Assembly: GCA_031216445.1 (NCBI GenBank)
Contig: CM062219.1
Span: forward strand, 7,454,501-7,518,500
DNA: 64,000 bases
Reading direction: 5' to 3'
Source: Lateolabrax maculatus
Taxonomy: Eukaryota; Chordata; Actinopteri; Acropomatiformes; Lateolabracidae
Shown here: positions 12,564 to 24,900 of the stretch, one piece after another
Numbering within the stretch: position 1 is the first letter of the stretch
How the letters are laid out: each line of letters starts with the position of its first letter
The notes under the pieces: model-generated
What the model saw: only the letters and a program-made list of their open reading frames with translations
The model's database searches: none
What the model was told of the DNA's origin: nothing
Program-made: the position numbers and the translations under genes

Positions 12564-14656
12564 ATCCTAACACTAGGACATCAAATAAAGTCTTTGTTAA
12601 TCCTTATTGCGCTGTGAAGCTTTTATTAAAAATAAAAAATTGTATCATAATAAAACATCCACACATATATTCAGATGAATGTGGATTCAGAGTCATGGTT
12701 TTCTCTGTATGTGGAGCACATACAACTGCATCAACAGCTGCTAAACTGTAACTTTGCCATAAAAATAGAGATCAAGTGTAAAGGTCAAACATTAGAGCAC
12801 ATGTGGACTGGTCTCTGGCTTAAAGAAGAGGAAAGAAATTGCTGTACTTTAGCACAGACAGAATCAGTAAATTCAGTTCCTTTCAGGACAAATATTTATT
12901 CAATTTCATTGAACAATTGATAACCTCTAAGAATTGGCTGAACATGGCAGTATTTATCAGCTGCCTAAACAACAACTTGATCCACTCAACACTTCTTTGC
13001 AAAGAAATTCATTCATTAATCATTTAGTCCCACAACAGCCAAACAGCAAAGCACATATGTCTCACATGCCTATAATTTATATTCACAGTACCTGTGATTA
13101 TCCTTTGGCTCATTGTCCCTTGTGTGTTTTATTGACCCCTAACTCATCAGGTTATATGATATAGCAGGCAATCATTCTCTCAGGTCTGGTTTTCTTCAAG
13201 ATAAGGATTAAACAAGAAAATCTATTTTATGTATCTGTGACACACTTTCAGAATTTGTACACTGTATTCCTTAACCACCATTGAATTACTGATAACTGAA
13301 CAGCTACTGAGTGTAGCTTCAGTGATATTACTTAAAGGTTTGGAAAGTCGTCTTTTTTTGACAGCAGAGTGAGTTATGATACATGTAAGGTGATTTATGG
13401 CAGTAGTTCTTGAAAGTTGGACTTGGAGTCTACAACAGAGGATAACAAGTGATCCTGCTGTGTAGAGTTGAGAGTGCGTGGAGCATTGACCCCGCTAGTG
13501 GAGAGTACAGAATACTAAGTCGGCAGTATATCAGCAGAAAACATGAAAGATGAACAATTGTGGATTACCATGTAGTCACGAATGCCAGTGCCAGGGCTTT
13601 GGATTTGACATTAGCAGTGGAAAGAGGGGGAGAATTCAGTGAGGAGACAACATCTGGATGAACTGAAGGAACTGGAGGCTGAAAGGAACTGCTGCAGTCC
13701 AGACAAGAGACTGAGGATTGAAAAAGACTTTGGGCACAGTTATGTTGATGAGGAAACGTCTGATTTAACAGATGGTTGTGTCTTTGTTTCAGGTTTTGTA
13801 CAAGAGTCAGTTGACTCAGACTCGTACCAAATGTTTGGCAGTGGTCTCTTCAATAATGACTTCTGTAGAGGGTACGATTTTCTTGGAAAAAAAGTGCATC
13901 TTCTTCATTCTGAGTCATCTATTCTCAAGTCTAAGGTGACTGGCAAATATGAATAACTATGATGCAATATGCAACAGTAATGCAAGGTGAGAGTCGGGAA
14001 GAAGAGTTGATATACAGGAGCAAAGCAATCATTGAAAGAAGTTGTGGAATGTGATCAAACTGTGATGTTAAGGGAGAGAAGAAGAAAGCAAAGTCTGAGC
14101 TTTAGAAGACTCTTGAGGACTGAAGAGTGAAGTTTAAGAAGTATGCAGATAATAAGTCCATGATCACTGATAATTGGATATGGAGTCAGATTTCAGGGGG
14201 AAGTTGATGGGGGTCAGAATCAGTGATCAGCAGCTCTGGGAGAGCAACTTGTGATCATTTCATTAATTTTGTCAACTTTTTTTGGTTTGTTTGTTTCACT
14301 TATATACTGTTATGTAATGGGTACGGATGCATTTATGTTTTCCGTGTAAGCTACTTTAGTTTGGTATGAAGAGGTAGTAAAGATTTTAGCTCAACAAACC
14401 TTCAGACTTTTCACTAATGACATAAAGATGATTTCTGGTGAGTGAAATAACAACAAAATGTTCAGTCAAGAAGCCATAGCTTTTTTTCCCCATAATTCCC
14501 AAATCCCTGTATTTACCAGTATTTAACTCACACTAACTTCCATTTTATTCAGCTGGGAGGCTTTGCTTGCACATTGTGCTATATGTGGCACTGTGGTATA
14601 TGGCACCTTGCAACAAATTTACACTTCTACAATAAATGTCTACAGGATGTGGGCAA

Positions 14657-15015
14657 CATAAATAATTAGGGCTGCTACTAACATTTAAGTTCATTATCAG
14701 AATCAGAATTGGGTTTATTGCCAAGTAGGTTTTCACATACAAGGAATTTGCTGTGGTGTATTGGTGCGTAACAAGTACAGACGATTAGAGACAAGTACAG
14801 ACAGTTAGTTTGGCAGTCTTTTTTTTATTTTTATAAATTGATAAGTTTAGTCTATAAATGTCAAAAACAGCTTTCCAGAGCCCAGTGTGACGTCTTCAGA
14901 CTGTCCGACTGTCTTGTCCTGCCATACTTCAGAGATATACAAAACCAAGAAAAGCAGCAAATCCTCACATTTGAGAAACTGGAAGCAGAAAATGTTGTTA
15001 TCAAATTCTTAACTA
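14657..15015. mobile_element. Family A copy 2, split by a nested insertion
   Basis: Starts GGGCTGCTACTAAC (family A end), is interrupted at about 14697-14820, then resumes TCTATAAATGTCAAAAACAG and AAGAAAAGCAGCAAATCCTC. Non-coding. Confidence 0.6.
14697..14820 (+). mobile_element. Dispersed retroelement tail nested in family A copy
   Basis: ATCAGAATTGGGTTTATTGC and TACAAGGAATTTGCTGTGGT match a repeat tail that is widespread in fish genomes. Its exact class (SINE or LINE 3' end) cannot be decided by eye. Confidence 0.5.
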
Positions 15016-15213
15016 TTTAGTTTCTCTTTTATGTCACCCCACCCGCACCATTCAGCACGAGCAGGCTGATCGGCGTGAGTGTAGAAGTTGTTTCCTCTCT
15101 CCACTTTGACAAACATCTTCTTTTGAGTGGAATGCAGATGTTATTGTATATCTCTGGCCGCAATGCTAGACAAATAAGCCTCCACTAAGCAGTCTGCATG
15201 TGTTGTCTCACAG

Positions 15214-15214
<1 letters not shown>

Positions 15215-15250
<36 letters not shown>
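15215..15250. repeat. GT microsatellite
   Basis: Eighteen uninterrupted TG units. Confidence 0.95.
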
Positions 15251-15252
<2 letters not shown>

Positions 15253-15754
15253 ATAACTTTTTAGTTTCTTAACTGTTATCCCTGTTTGAGAGACGAGCAT
15301 GCTGGGGTGTGATGAAATGGTCCTCTCATGTGAAGGTACATGTACTGTATGCATCTTTGTCTTCATGCATGTGCCCTTTCTGCGCTTTGTCAGACTCATC
15401 CTGTAATATCTTCCACTTTAACTCTTATGTCTGTCAGTGTGAATCAGCGTGTTTCACTAAAAGACAAAGCCAGGCCAGGCTGGTCCACCATGTTGGTTCA
15501 GGGGAGGTCCAGTGTTTATAAGGTAATTAGAGTGCCTATGGTTCACCTCGGGTAACTGAGGTCAGACTAATCTATGTCTAGGTTTCAGGGGGAGCCCTGT
15601 AAAATGATATGGATCACTGGCAAAATGAAATAACCTTTAGGTGAAAAAGGCACAGGTGGCAAAATAATCTGCTTGTCTTTGATGTCCCGCTCATTTTGAG
15701 CAAGTGCAGGAATCAAAGTGTGTCTGAAGTCAAATGTCAGTCAACAACCTTGGT

Positions 15755-15756
<2 letters not shown>

Positions 15757-15801
<45 letters not shown>

Positions 15802-15810
15802 TGTGTGTGT
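15757..15810. repeat. GT microsatellite, one interruption
   Basis: About 26 units with a single GG break at 15794-15795. Confidence 0.95.
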
Positions 15811-16464
15811 TGGCATGTGTCTTGGCAAACTCTGCTCATTGTTATTCTTGTAGAAAAGTGTCATGAATGCATTTGGGGTCATCTTCCCCCTTGTTCTCTC
15901 ACTCATGAATATGAATGAAATCCACATGTTTTCAATTTGAGCAACTAACAAGCTTGCCCAGGATTGTATTCATAGCTGTTGTTCTGAAAGGTGCTAAGGG
16001 CCCTGTGCGTCACCACTCAGCATGGTCTTGTTTTGTGTACTGAATATTATTAAGAGCTTCATCTCTAATTACCCGTGCTTAATTTTTTGGATAGTAGTTA
16101 TTCCATTAAATGCTAAAACAACAAAGAAACATTCACATCATGCTCTTTGACCGTCCCCTAGTGTGTAACTGTGGAGAGTGATTCAGATCTGAGCTGTTTC
16201 TGCTGTTCAAATAGTGTCAGAGGAGCTGAGCTGGACTGTTAAATAGCTTTTTGAGAATCAATGCCAGATATTGACTCAGGCACTTGTTTAAATATAGACA
16301 AATCTGTTTGGAAAGAATTATGTCCTTTTTTTTTTAAGCATTAGCACTCTCTTGCAGAGGCTGGAGTTCATTCACTCTCTTCATACACACTGGATTTCTT
16401 AAAAAAGAGTTACTTCTTAAAGAGTTAACTTGGTCTTCACCATGGGAAAACATTACAATTTTAC

Positions 16465-16555
16465 CCCAAGGGACTTGAACACTTGCCATTCTGGAAAGGT
16501 GTGTTTGGACTGCAAGTTCTAATTGTTGCCTTAACCATTGCAGCAACATGTCATT
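16465..16555 (-). repeat. tRNA-like (Ser/Leu type) relic or SINE head
   Basis: On the minus strand, CAATGGTTAAGGCAAC resembles an A box (TGGTTAAGGC) and GTTCAAGTCCC a B box (GTTCRANYC) about 55 bases later, spacing expected of tRNAs with a long variable arm. The acceptor stem does not pair well, so it is not a functional tRNA. Confidence 0.35.
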
Positions 16556-19159
16556 TGACAAAAATCTGTAGGCAATATTGTAACCGCAGTGCTTTAGTTT
16601 GAGTGTTCTTCTAACTGGACAATAATACTTTGAACCAGGCAAAAAAAGTAAAATGTCAAATTTCAAATTAGCATTTCAGTATAGATTGAAAACTCCATCT
16701 AGAGCACAGAATTACACATAGCTATACATCTGCTGTGTGATGAGAAAGGTATTTTCGTGTATCAGCAGTTTATCTCTTGAGACCCTCCATATCAAAGCCC
16801 TGACAGATTTTCCACCCCCAGACTATGAATCACGTAGTTGGTTTGAGGTTATTTTATTGCTTTAGTGCATTGACCTTCAGCGTAGTATTCATCACCCAGA
16901 GTCTTTACTGGGCATGTTGTTTTAACTTTTAGACAGGTCATATCATTACCATCTCAGTTCTGGGTGTCTACCTATCCCAGTCTGCCTGTTTTCATTCCCA
17001 TGTGTCAAAATGTAAAAGGTTGTCAAAGGGACAACAGAAGAAATCAACAATTTTAAATTAAATCAATTTGTATAAATGAAAAATGCCAGATAATACTGTA
17101 ATTGTGTTTTAAAAGTGCTTTAATCTGCAAAGTAAGCAAATATCACTTAGATTTTAGACTTGTTTATTTAATGATATAACAGAAATTAGAAAGTACAATA
17201 AGGTAAGGCTAAAAAGCATTTCCCTGAATGATAATTTAATAAAGATTCTGTTCAGTAAAAATGAACTTCATCACAGATGTGGATCCAGTTTCCATGGGAT
17301 GTTGTCGTCTCTTTCATGATCTTCTGGAGACGGACATAGATGTTTGTTTTCTCATGATTGTTCATCCAACCCTGGTTATTTGGCTAAGCTGGTTATTTGC
17401 TATAAGTGCCTTCTGTCCTCATGGGGATGTTATTGTGACATAAAATATTGGGTCAAACAGGAAACCATCCTCAGATCAGCTCCCTCGGGGTGTCCAAGTT
17501 GTAGCCTCTTTCACACATAAACACCGCAACATGGAATGGAAACAACTTTCCACCGTTTTTGCATGTACTGGTATATTTTCCAGTACAGTTACTTTTGCCC
17601 AAAATAAAAATATTCAGTACTCCCATGCTTAATAAATATCCTACATTTCTTTAACAATTTAGGGTGTTCCAGTATTTAATTTTTAACAAACTACTATAAA
17701 TTACATAAATAACAAACATACTAAAGAGCTTATTAACAAGACTAACACTGATTCCTAATTCCTTTATTTTTGCAAAGTATCGCCCACTTGCTCCTCTTCC
17801 AACCTTTAAACTTCCCTCCTTGATGTTTCCGTTTCCCCCTCCAGTCAGCAGTAAACAACAGTTCATATTGGCTCTGTTATTATTATTATTAGCCTATTTG
17901 TCCATATCAATGTATATTGACAAACTATAGTGTAAGCACAACAAGAAAATGATATGCTGTAGAATATGTTTAAAGAATGTGTTTATTTACATATAGAGCG
18001 GGGAAGTGAGACGCTCTGACCATTCGAGGCGCACATGGAGACGCATTTTAATGCCAAGTTTGGGCTGACGTGCTTAGAGCTGTCCACTCGTGATCAGATC
18101 ACCCAAGACACATGTTAATGCCCGATATGAACAGGGCCAATGTTAGGGAAGTTGAGGAAAGACCCAGCGATTCTAACAAGGCTGAGAATTAAATGGAAAC
18201 ATTTTAGCCTAAAGAAAAAGAAACTACTAATATCAAAATAACAGATAAAGGAAACCGGGTTTCTTCCCTAAAAAAATAGTTGGCGTTTGTGATGAAATAT
18301 GTCAAGATGTGTTTTATCTGATGTCACCTCTGCTTTTGTTTCACTTTGCTGTTAATAATATCTTAGACATGGTTATACTGATTGACACCCCATAAGGTGC
18401 CTTTAGAAACATGTACACAAACACACACTACACTTTATTAAAGTTTATCTGAATATAGCTTTGAAATGAAAGTGTCCAGGTCGTATATTCTGTAGTATGT
18501 GCATGACACCCGCAGGAGCTGTGGCATTGAGTGTCAGCAACGACTTGAAATGAGATTGTTGCAGGTTAATATTATTCATTGGGAGCCTCCAGTATAGTGA
18601 GGGAGGTTCTTACGGTCACTCTTTAGGTAGTAAATTTTCTGTTGTGAGTGAATAAGTACTTGGCTGCTCTGTATATCCTGTACTCTTGAAAATGACTGTA
18701 AAAGCAGTCGACGGTAGGGGGTTGACCCACTGGATTGCAGTGGTGCAGACTCAGTAAATTAACTTTGTTTTACCAGTATTGTATTTCTGTGATGATGTTA
18801 TTGCAATAAACCTGACCTTTTTATAGACGGCTCATTTGATTCATTAATAAAATTGGAAATAGTAAATGGAAAATCTTACCGTAATAAGATATGGAAATGA
18901 AAGTTAAGACATCATTGGTTTTTCTAAATGTGTTACTGTGATACCCCTCTATTCTCTAGTCTTTAATGGGCCATTTAACAGAGAGATCTCTTAATCAATC
19001 TGAAATCTGTCAGTTTATCTGTCTTCAGATAACATATTCTGCTTTTCTTACTCTTCCACAACATTCCCTCAAATTATTACCTCATGCGTCATGTGCATCC
19101 CTTTATTTTTCCCAAGGTGTCGTGTTTAGGAGCAGGAATTCAGACAGTTTTAAGGCTTG

Positions 19160-19615
19160 GCTTTACAGACCACTGGATGGATTACCATGACATTTTGTAC
19201 AGAGATTCATGGTCCCCAGGGGATGGATTGTACTGACTTTGTTGATCCCCGGACTTTTCCTCTAGCGCCCAATGAAGTTGACATATTTGGATTTGAGTGA
19301 CATTTCTTAACAACTTTTGGATGGATTTCCATGAAAATTGGCACACACATTCATGTTCCCCTCAATCAGTAACTTTGATGATCCGATAACTTTGCATCGA
19401 GCGTTATCACCAGGTCAAAATGTTCTGACCAAACACCTGCAAAGCTAATGACATTCCCATCAGCTTCATAATGTGTTTAGCTCTAATGAGCAAATGTTAA
19501 CATGGCAACACACTAAACCAAGATGGTAAACATTGTACCTGCTTAACTTCAGCATATTAACCTGGTTGTTGTAAGCAGTTCACCTTGCTGACGTTAGCAT
19601 CGCTTTGGACTCTTA
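19160..19615 (-). repeat. Dispersed repeat family E, long reverse copy
   Basis: The complement carries the same 'aaaagtc...gatca...aaagt' and 'ccatgaat...tgtac' blocks as the forward copies, then a long tail with AACATGGCAACACACTAAAC. Such repeats are abundant in percomorph genomes. Confidence 0.65.
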
Positions 19616-20722
19616 GTTTTGTTTTCTTATGGGTAACCTGGAATCAGATTACGCAAAATAAATCAATAAATAAATGATATCCATTATTGTGTTTGAATGC
19701 TTGAGAGCAGGGGGAAGGGAAGTTTTCATTATTTGAAATTACCAGACAGGCCCATATGAGTGCCCCTATTATCATAACTGCTCCTAAATGAAAGTTGAAA
19801 GCATTACAGAGTAATCATCTTTCAGTAACACTATCAAAGTTAGTCTGACTGCACTATGTTGCCATGACTTCATGGCGTAATTGGATTTTTTTATCGCCTC
19901 CTGTTTGAAAGTAACACCTGGTAGCACTTTCCCTTTGAACGAAAGTGCGAGCGAAGGATGAATAATACCTTATGATGATGTGACTCGTGCTTATGAAATA
20001 TTGCAACAATAGGTCATCATGGAGATGGTGTTATAAAACTTGACACAGATGTGGGGAAAAAATGATGCAACAGACAAGATGTTAAAAGACATTCATTAGT
20101 TTGCCTGCCAAGTTGTTTTTTTCTCTCACCAACAAACATACATGTTAACTTTTCGGATAAAGACTGATTAAATTTATCATGGCCTCTTTGAAATTACATA
20201 AAATCAGAGTGCAGATCTATGGATTAGAATGGAACATTTTTTAATTGGAAAGGAAAGACATTATATACAAGTAAACAGGAAAGAAGTTGATGTCACAGAA
20301 ACACAGAGATTATATGAAGTTTGAAGTATTTAGTCAATAATGAGGGATTCAAAAGGGAGATTTTCAAGAGAAATAGGAAATGCCACACAATCAGCATAAT
20401 CAACTCCGATGGGGGATTTTAACTGTAATTCAGAGGAGTGTCATCAGACTTGAACCAACACGCAACAGCCAGACACAGCAATGAGACCACGTGTGTGTGA
20501 GTGAGTGTAGTCTGGCCACATCATTCTTCATGAAGATCTTTCCCACATTAACAAACACAATTGTAAAAACAGACCACAGAATCACAACAAATTCTGCAGA
20601 TCCTTATTAATGTTACATGTCAAACATTATGCACATTATATGGAGACATGGGACCTATAATGTGATTGTTAAAGTATTTTGGATTTGTCTTCTTATATAC
20701 ATGTCCATTTGATATTTTCCAG

Positions 20723-20775
20723 GAAAAAATGTTGCAAGGGCTTCAAGTTTGTGTTGGGCCAGTGCATTCCTGAAG
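20723..20775 (+). CDS. ccbe1: ccbe1 exon (end of N-terminal Cys-rich segment)
   Basis: Acceptor TTTTCCAG precedes 20723 and donor GTAGGG follows 20775. The 53-base exon starts with the third base of a split codon (expected Arg) and reads KKCCKGFKFVLGQCIPE. It ends with the first base of a split Asp codon. Adjacent cysteines and the GQCIPE ending match CCBE1 closely. Confidence 0.93.
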
Positions 20776-21938
20776 GTAGGGGAAAACTGTTTGGATGTCT
20801 GTCTTGTGTATTTGCTTTTGATATTTTCTGAAATACTCTTCCTGTCCAATAAGGCCCTTCAATGTACCTCTCAACACTCTCTGGCTTTAACCTCTGAATG
20901 TTTAATAACCCCTGACAGACATGTTGCCTGAAGTTTTGAATTGAAAAAAACATTGCTAAACTGAGAGATATGGTGTTGTGTTGTGTTCACTCTGATGAAA
21001 TGCCTAATTTATACCTGCAGACTATGACGTGTGTTCTGGCGCCCCCTGTGAGCAACAGTGTACTGACCATTTTGGTCGAGTGGTGTGCACCTGTTACCCC
21101 GGATACCGATACGACCGTGAGCGCCACCGAAACCGAGAGAAGCCCTACTGTCTGGGTGAGACCTTGTACAACAGTACAGCAAGATAATTCTTCTTTAAAA
21201 ACTGCTTTACATTACATATTTATAAAACCCTTTCATCTTACATTAATTCTGCAAGACAGGAAATCAAACGTCTTTTCACAATCTCTAGAATGTCTTGGTC
21301 TGGTGAAAACTGAGCTCAGCTAAAAGGATTTTTGGTCTCAGTTGGAACAAACTGCAGCAGATATAAAGTTGAATCGCCTGATTTCTTTTGCTTGTTTTGA
21401 AATTTTAATTGAATCCCCAATACTAGTGCAATGCACTAGAATGCTGCAATAATTAAATTTAAGTGATATCACATTCTCAATTACAGTCTTACATGTGGAA
21501 TATGGCCAAGATGGTCATAACAGTCTAAGATTGCATAAAATATTTGAAGGTTCTGCAGGTTACTCTGCAGATTTCAGATTGAAATAGTCTATATTTTAAG
21601 TTATTGGGTATGTGTATGTTAATGGTTTCAAAGTTATTTTAATTAACATTTTCTTTCATTTGCTTGTTGGCTCTCTTTTCTCTGCCTGTCACTGCAACAT
21701 AAAGACATCGATGAATGTGCAAACAAGAACATGACTGCCTGCTCTCAGATCTGCGTCAATTCTGTGGGGAGCTACAGGTGTGAGTGTGAAAAAGGCTATT
21801 TCTTGGAAGAAGATGGGAAAACATGCACCAAGGGGGAGAGAGGTGAGAATAGTATTTTTACTCAGACATTTTCTCTTTTTTTTTTTTTTTAAGTGCACTT
21901 CTGACTGTGATGTGGAGCTGACCACACAGTGTTATTTG

Positions 21939-21969
<31 letters not shown>

Positions 21970-24900
21970 TGAAGAAAAGAGATGGGGGGTACTGCAAACA
22001 TAGCCACCTGGTAGTCATTACACATCCCAGCTCCTTGTGCATGTCAGAACAGTTCTGTCTCCCAAACATACTGCTGCCCCCGTGACTCCTCGTCTTTTCT
22101 GATTTGCCGAATGCATTTGAGGAAAACATCACAAATGGTTCAGGCAATAATGAAGTCTTTTTTTTTTTGTACCCAGATTCAGTTGCCAATGAAGCGGTCA
22201 GGGGCTGTAGATTTGCTACTTCCTCCCATGAGTTTATCTTCCATTACCTACTATAACATTTCAGGAGAAGCTGGAGATTGAGAAACTGTGGTACATATAG
22301 TCATGCTCCTGCTTTATGTCCTGCTGCTTTGTAACATAGTGGGGAAAATAGTGTCCAGACACTTTCAGTCATCCATAAAATATATGCTTTCGTAGAGTAA
22401 GACTAATTCTACTACAGGCTAGAGACAAAACCAGGAGACCTAGTGTGCTTTTCATGTTGTTTATTTATTAAACTTAAATGTTTTAATATGGTTTCTGGAT
22501 AAAAAGTGGTTAATCGTAGAAAGTTTATATGGAAATATGTAATTATGTATGTAAATATTTTACCTCCAGCAGAGCCAGTGGTCAGACATTAGTTCTCCAC
22601 TAGTCTTCCCCCAGACTCTGCAACATTTACTAGGCCACCTCCCTGTCTAAGTCAAGGATTTTAAGTGACCCACAATGCTCAAGTCTCACAAATGACTGTG
22701 TTACAGAGTTATCATGCACTGTATAAGTCACTCATCCCCTAAACAGACAGTTATCTCACACAATTTGCAGCAACCCATCAAACAGTCACCAGACTAGCAC
22801 TGTGTGACTCAGGAATATCAACCCTTACAGTTTTGTATTTTTGGTTGTTGAAAATATTTCATTACAGAAATTGTTTAATTGTGACAGAAAACAATCATGT
22901 TAAAACAAACAAAACTGTGATTTAAACAAAAAATTTAAGGAAACATTTTTAAGACATACTTGCCTAAATCATGTTAAATCTGTCCACATATTTATATTCA
23001 AGGTGATATTATGTTTTTCCTTTTTCTGAAAAAATACAAAAAACATTTTCTGGTAATTTCTGTATAAATATCATATAATATTCATATATAATATGTATAT
23101 CATATAATATTTTTTTCCCCATCCCGCAGCAGTGCATCTCTTCGAGAAGTCTGACAATGTGATGAATGCTGGAACTTGCTCAGCCACATGTGACGATTTC
23201 CTGCAGATCAAGATGTCTGTCCTGCAGCTTAAACAGAAGGTAAGGGTTAGAAAATGATGACAAAAAACACACATTTCTGTCTTACAAATAGGAAATTTAA
23301 TCTATACAATTTACCTGTAACAATAAACTATTTTTATCTGAAATCATGATCCTGCATCCTGCAACCCTGCAGCTTTTTCTAGTATTTTATAGTTTGCAGC
23401 AGAAAAAGCTCCCGTGAGCATTAAACTCACCTTCTTGATTCAACTGAATGTAAATATCTGCAGAACTGCTCAGTTTCTTTATCACTACCTAAGGATCTCG
23501 CTTTATCTCCAAGGAGTCCATACCTGAAAGTATTTCAGAAAACACAACAGTCAGATTTTTACACGTCTCTTGAGATTTATTGCGGCACTTTATTTCCTAA
23601 TAAAAAAAACGTCTGAAAAAACTTCCTTTACTGTAGCTTCTAGATTTTCTTCCATAAGTGGGACTTGTTGGGCAATTTGTGTGAAATTCAACAGCGGGGT
23701 CACATTTCCCTCTGTGTAATCACAGGCGTCTGAACCTATCTGAACACGAGTCTGTCAACAGTGGCACTCAACACCTCGACTGTAACACATTATATATTGC
23801 TTCCAGCTGTGTGGTCTAGATGCTCCTGCAGCTACACTGTATTACTTTTTTTCCTTAATGTCAATACATTAAGAAAACAAAATGAAAATACTGTATATGC
23901 TCACTATATATTATTACAGTATTTTAGGAAAGTATATTCTCATTTATTCATATCATGGGAGGGTTAGAGTATGAATTTAGGGTCACACTGGTTCAAACAC
24001 CTGTGCCCAAGGTCACAGGCTACAGTCTTGCATAATGCAGACTGATCAGCAGGTGAACCATGACCTCGCTCAGTGTGTGTGTGTGGGCATATGCTTCTAC
24101 GTCTGTGTGCATGAATTCTGATTTTTAGGCCCTTGCAGCATAGCAAGGTCATTCACGTGTTTCCCTCCGGGATTGCCGGATCCACATGATGTTATACAGA
24201 GATCAAAGATACATTTTCCCAAGGAGGCCACTTAGCATACAGAGCAGGAACTCTCCTGGTCATGCTGAATAATGCAGAGGGGTTGCCTGGCCCTCCATCT
24301 GTCTGGGTTACTGCTTGTAGCGTGGTGCAGATGGAAGATCAGCTTTCATCTTTAGCAGGGTATACAGTTTTAACATAAGTTTAGTTGAAGTTGGCCCTTC
24401 ATGTGTAATTCTCCTGTCCTGTTTGACAGTGCAGGACTTTATGAATCATTGTATGTAAGACCATTTCAGGAATGACAACCAAATGACAAAATGGTTATGT
24501 ATCTGGATGTTTGACATCAGAAAAATGACTTTAATCCAATGAGAGACTATGTATTTTTGTTGGCTATATTCATTATTTGATAAATCATTCATATAATTAT
24601 TTGTAGTTGACGTCTCAATTGACCTGTTTATTCAGTCATCAATTTCTGCATCCTTATTCAAGATGGCCATGCTGTCCAACAGTGCTGACGTCCCTGAGCA
24701 GATGACCAGCGAGAAAATCCTGACGTCGCCCGTATTTTTACCGGGGCCTCCAGGTCCCCCTGGACCTCCAGGTAAAACACACAAAGCTAGAAATAATAGT
24801 GTCAGACTCTGCATGAGGAAACTGGCCTGCATCCAGCAGGAATTGTACGAAGCATTAAACATAACATAAAAGTACAGCTGAGGTTGATGGAAATCTCATT

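Larger units (their letters stand above)
1..20722. other. No recognisable exon; probable ccbe1 large 5' intron
   Basis: I found no coding exon with family homology in this AT-rich stretch. The N-terminal ccbe1 exons (signal peptide to CYR) should lie upstream. It holds microsatellites, copies of four repeat families, a tRNA-like relic and one conserved-looking non-coding tract, listed separately. Whether it is intron or intergenic rests on the missing 5' exons being upstream. Confidence 0.6.

Noticed and set aside
16334..16666. 110-codon minus-strand frame
   Set aside because: Overlaps a tRNA-like relic; amino-acid sequence shows no family signature.
21035..21050. CTCF-like GGCGCCCCCTG inside a ccbe1 exon
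   Set aside because: The 5' half of the core does not fit when read on the minus strand; it is explained by coding sequence.
23986..23999. B-box-like GGTTCAAACAC
   Set aside because: No A box or cloverleaf upstream; not a tRNA gene.
24663..24869. ATG-initiated frame at a ccbe1 exon
   Set aside because: The ATG is the first internal codon of a spliced exon with a good acceptor; not a separate gene.
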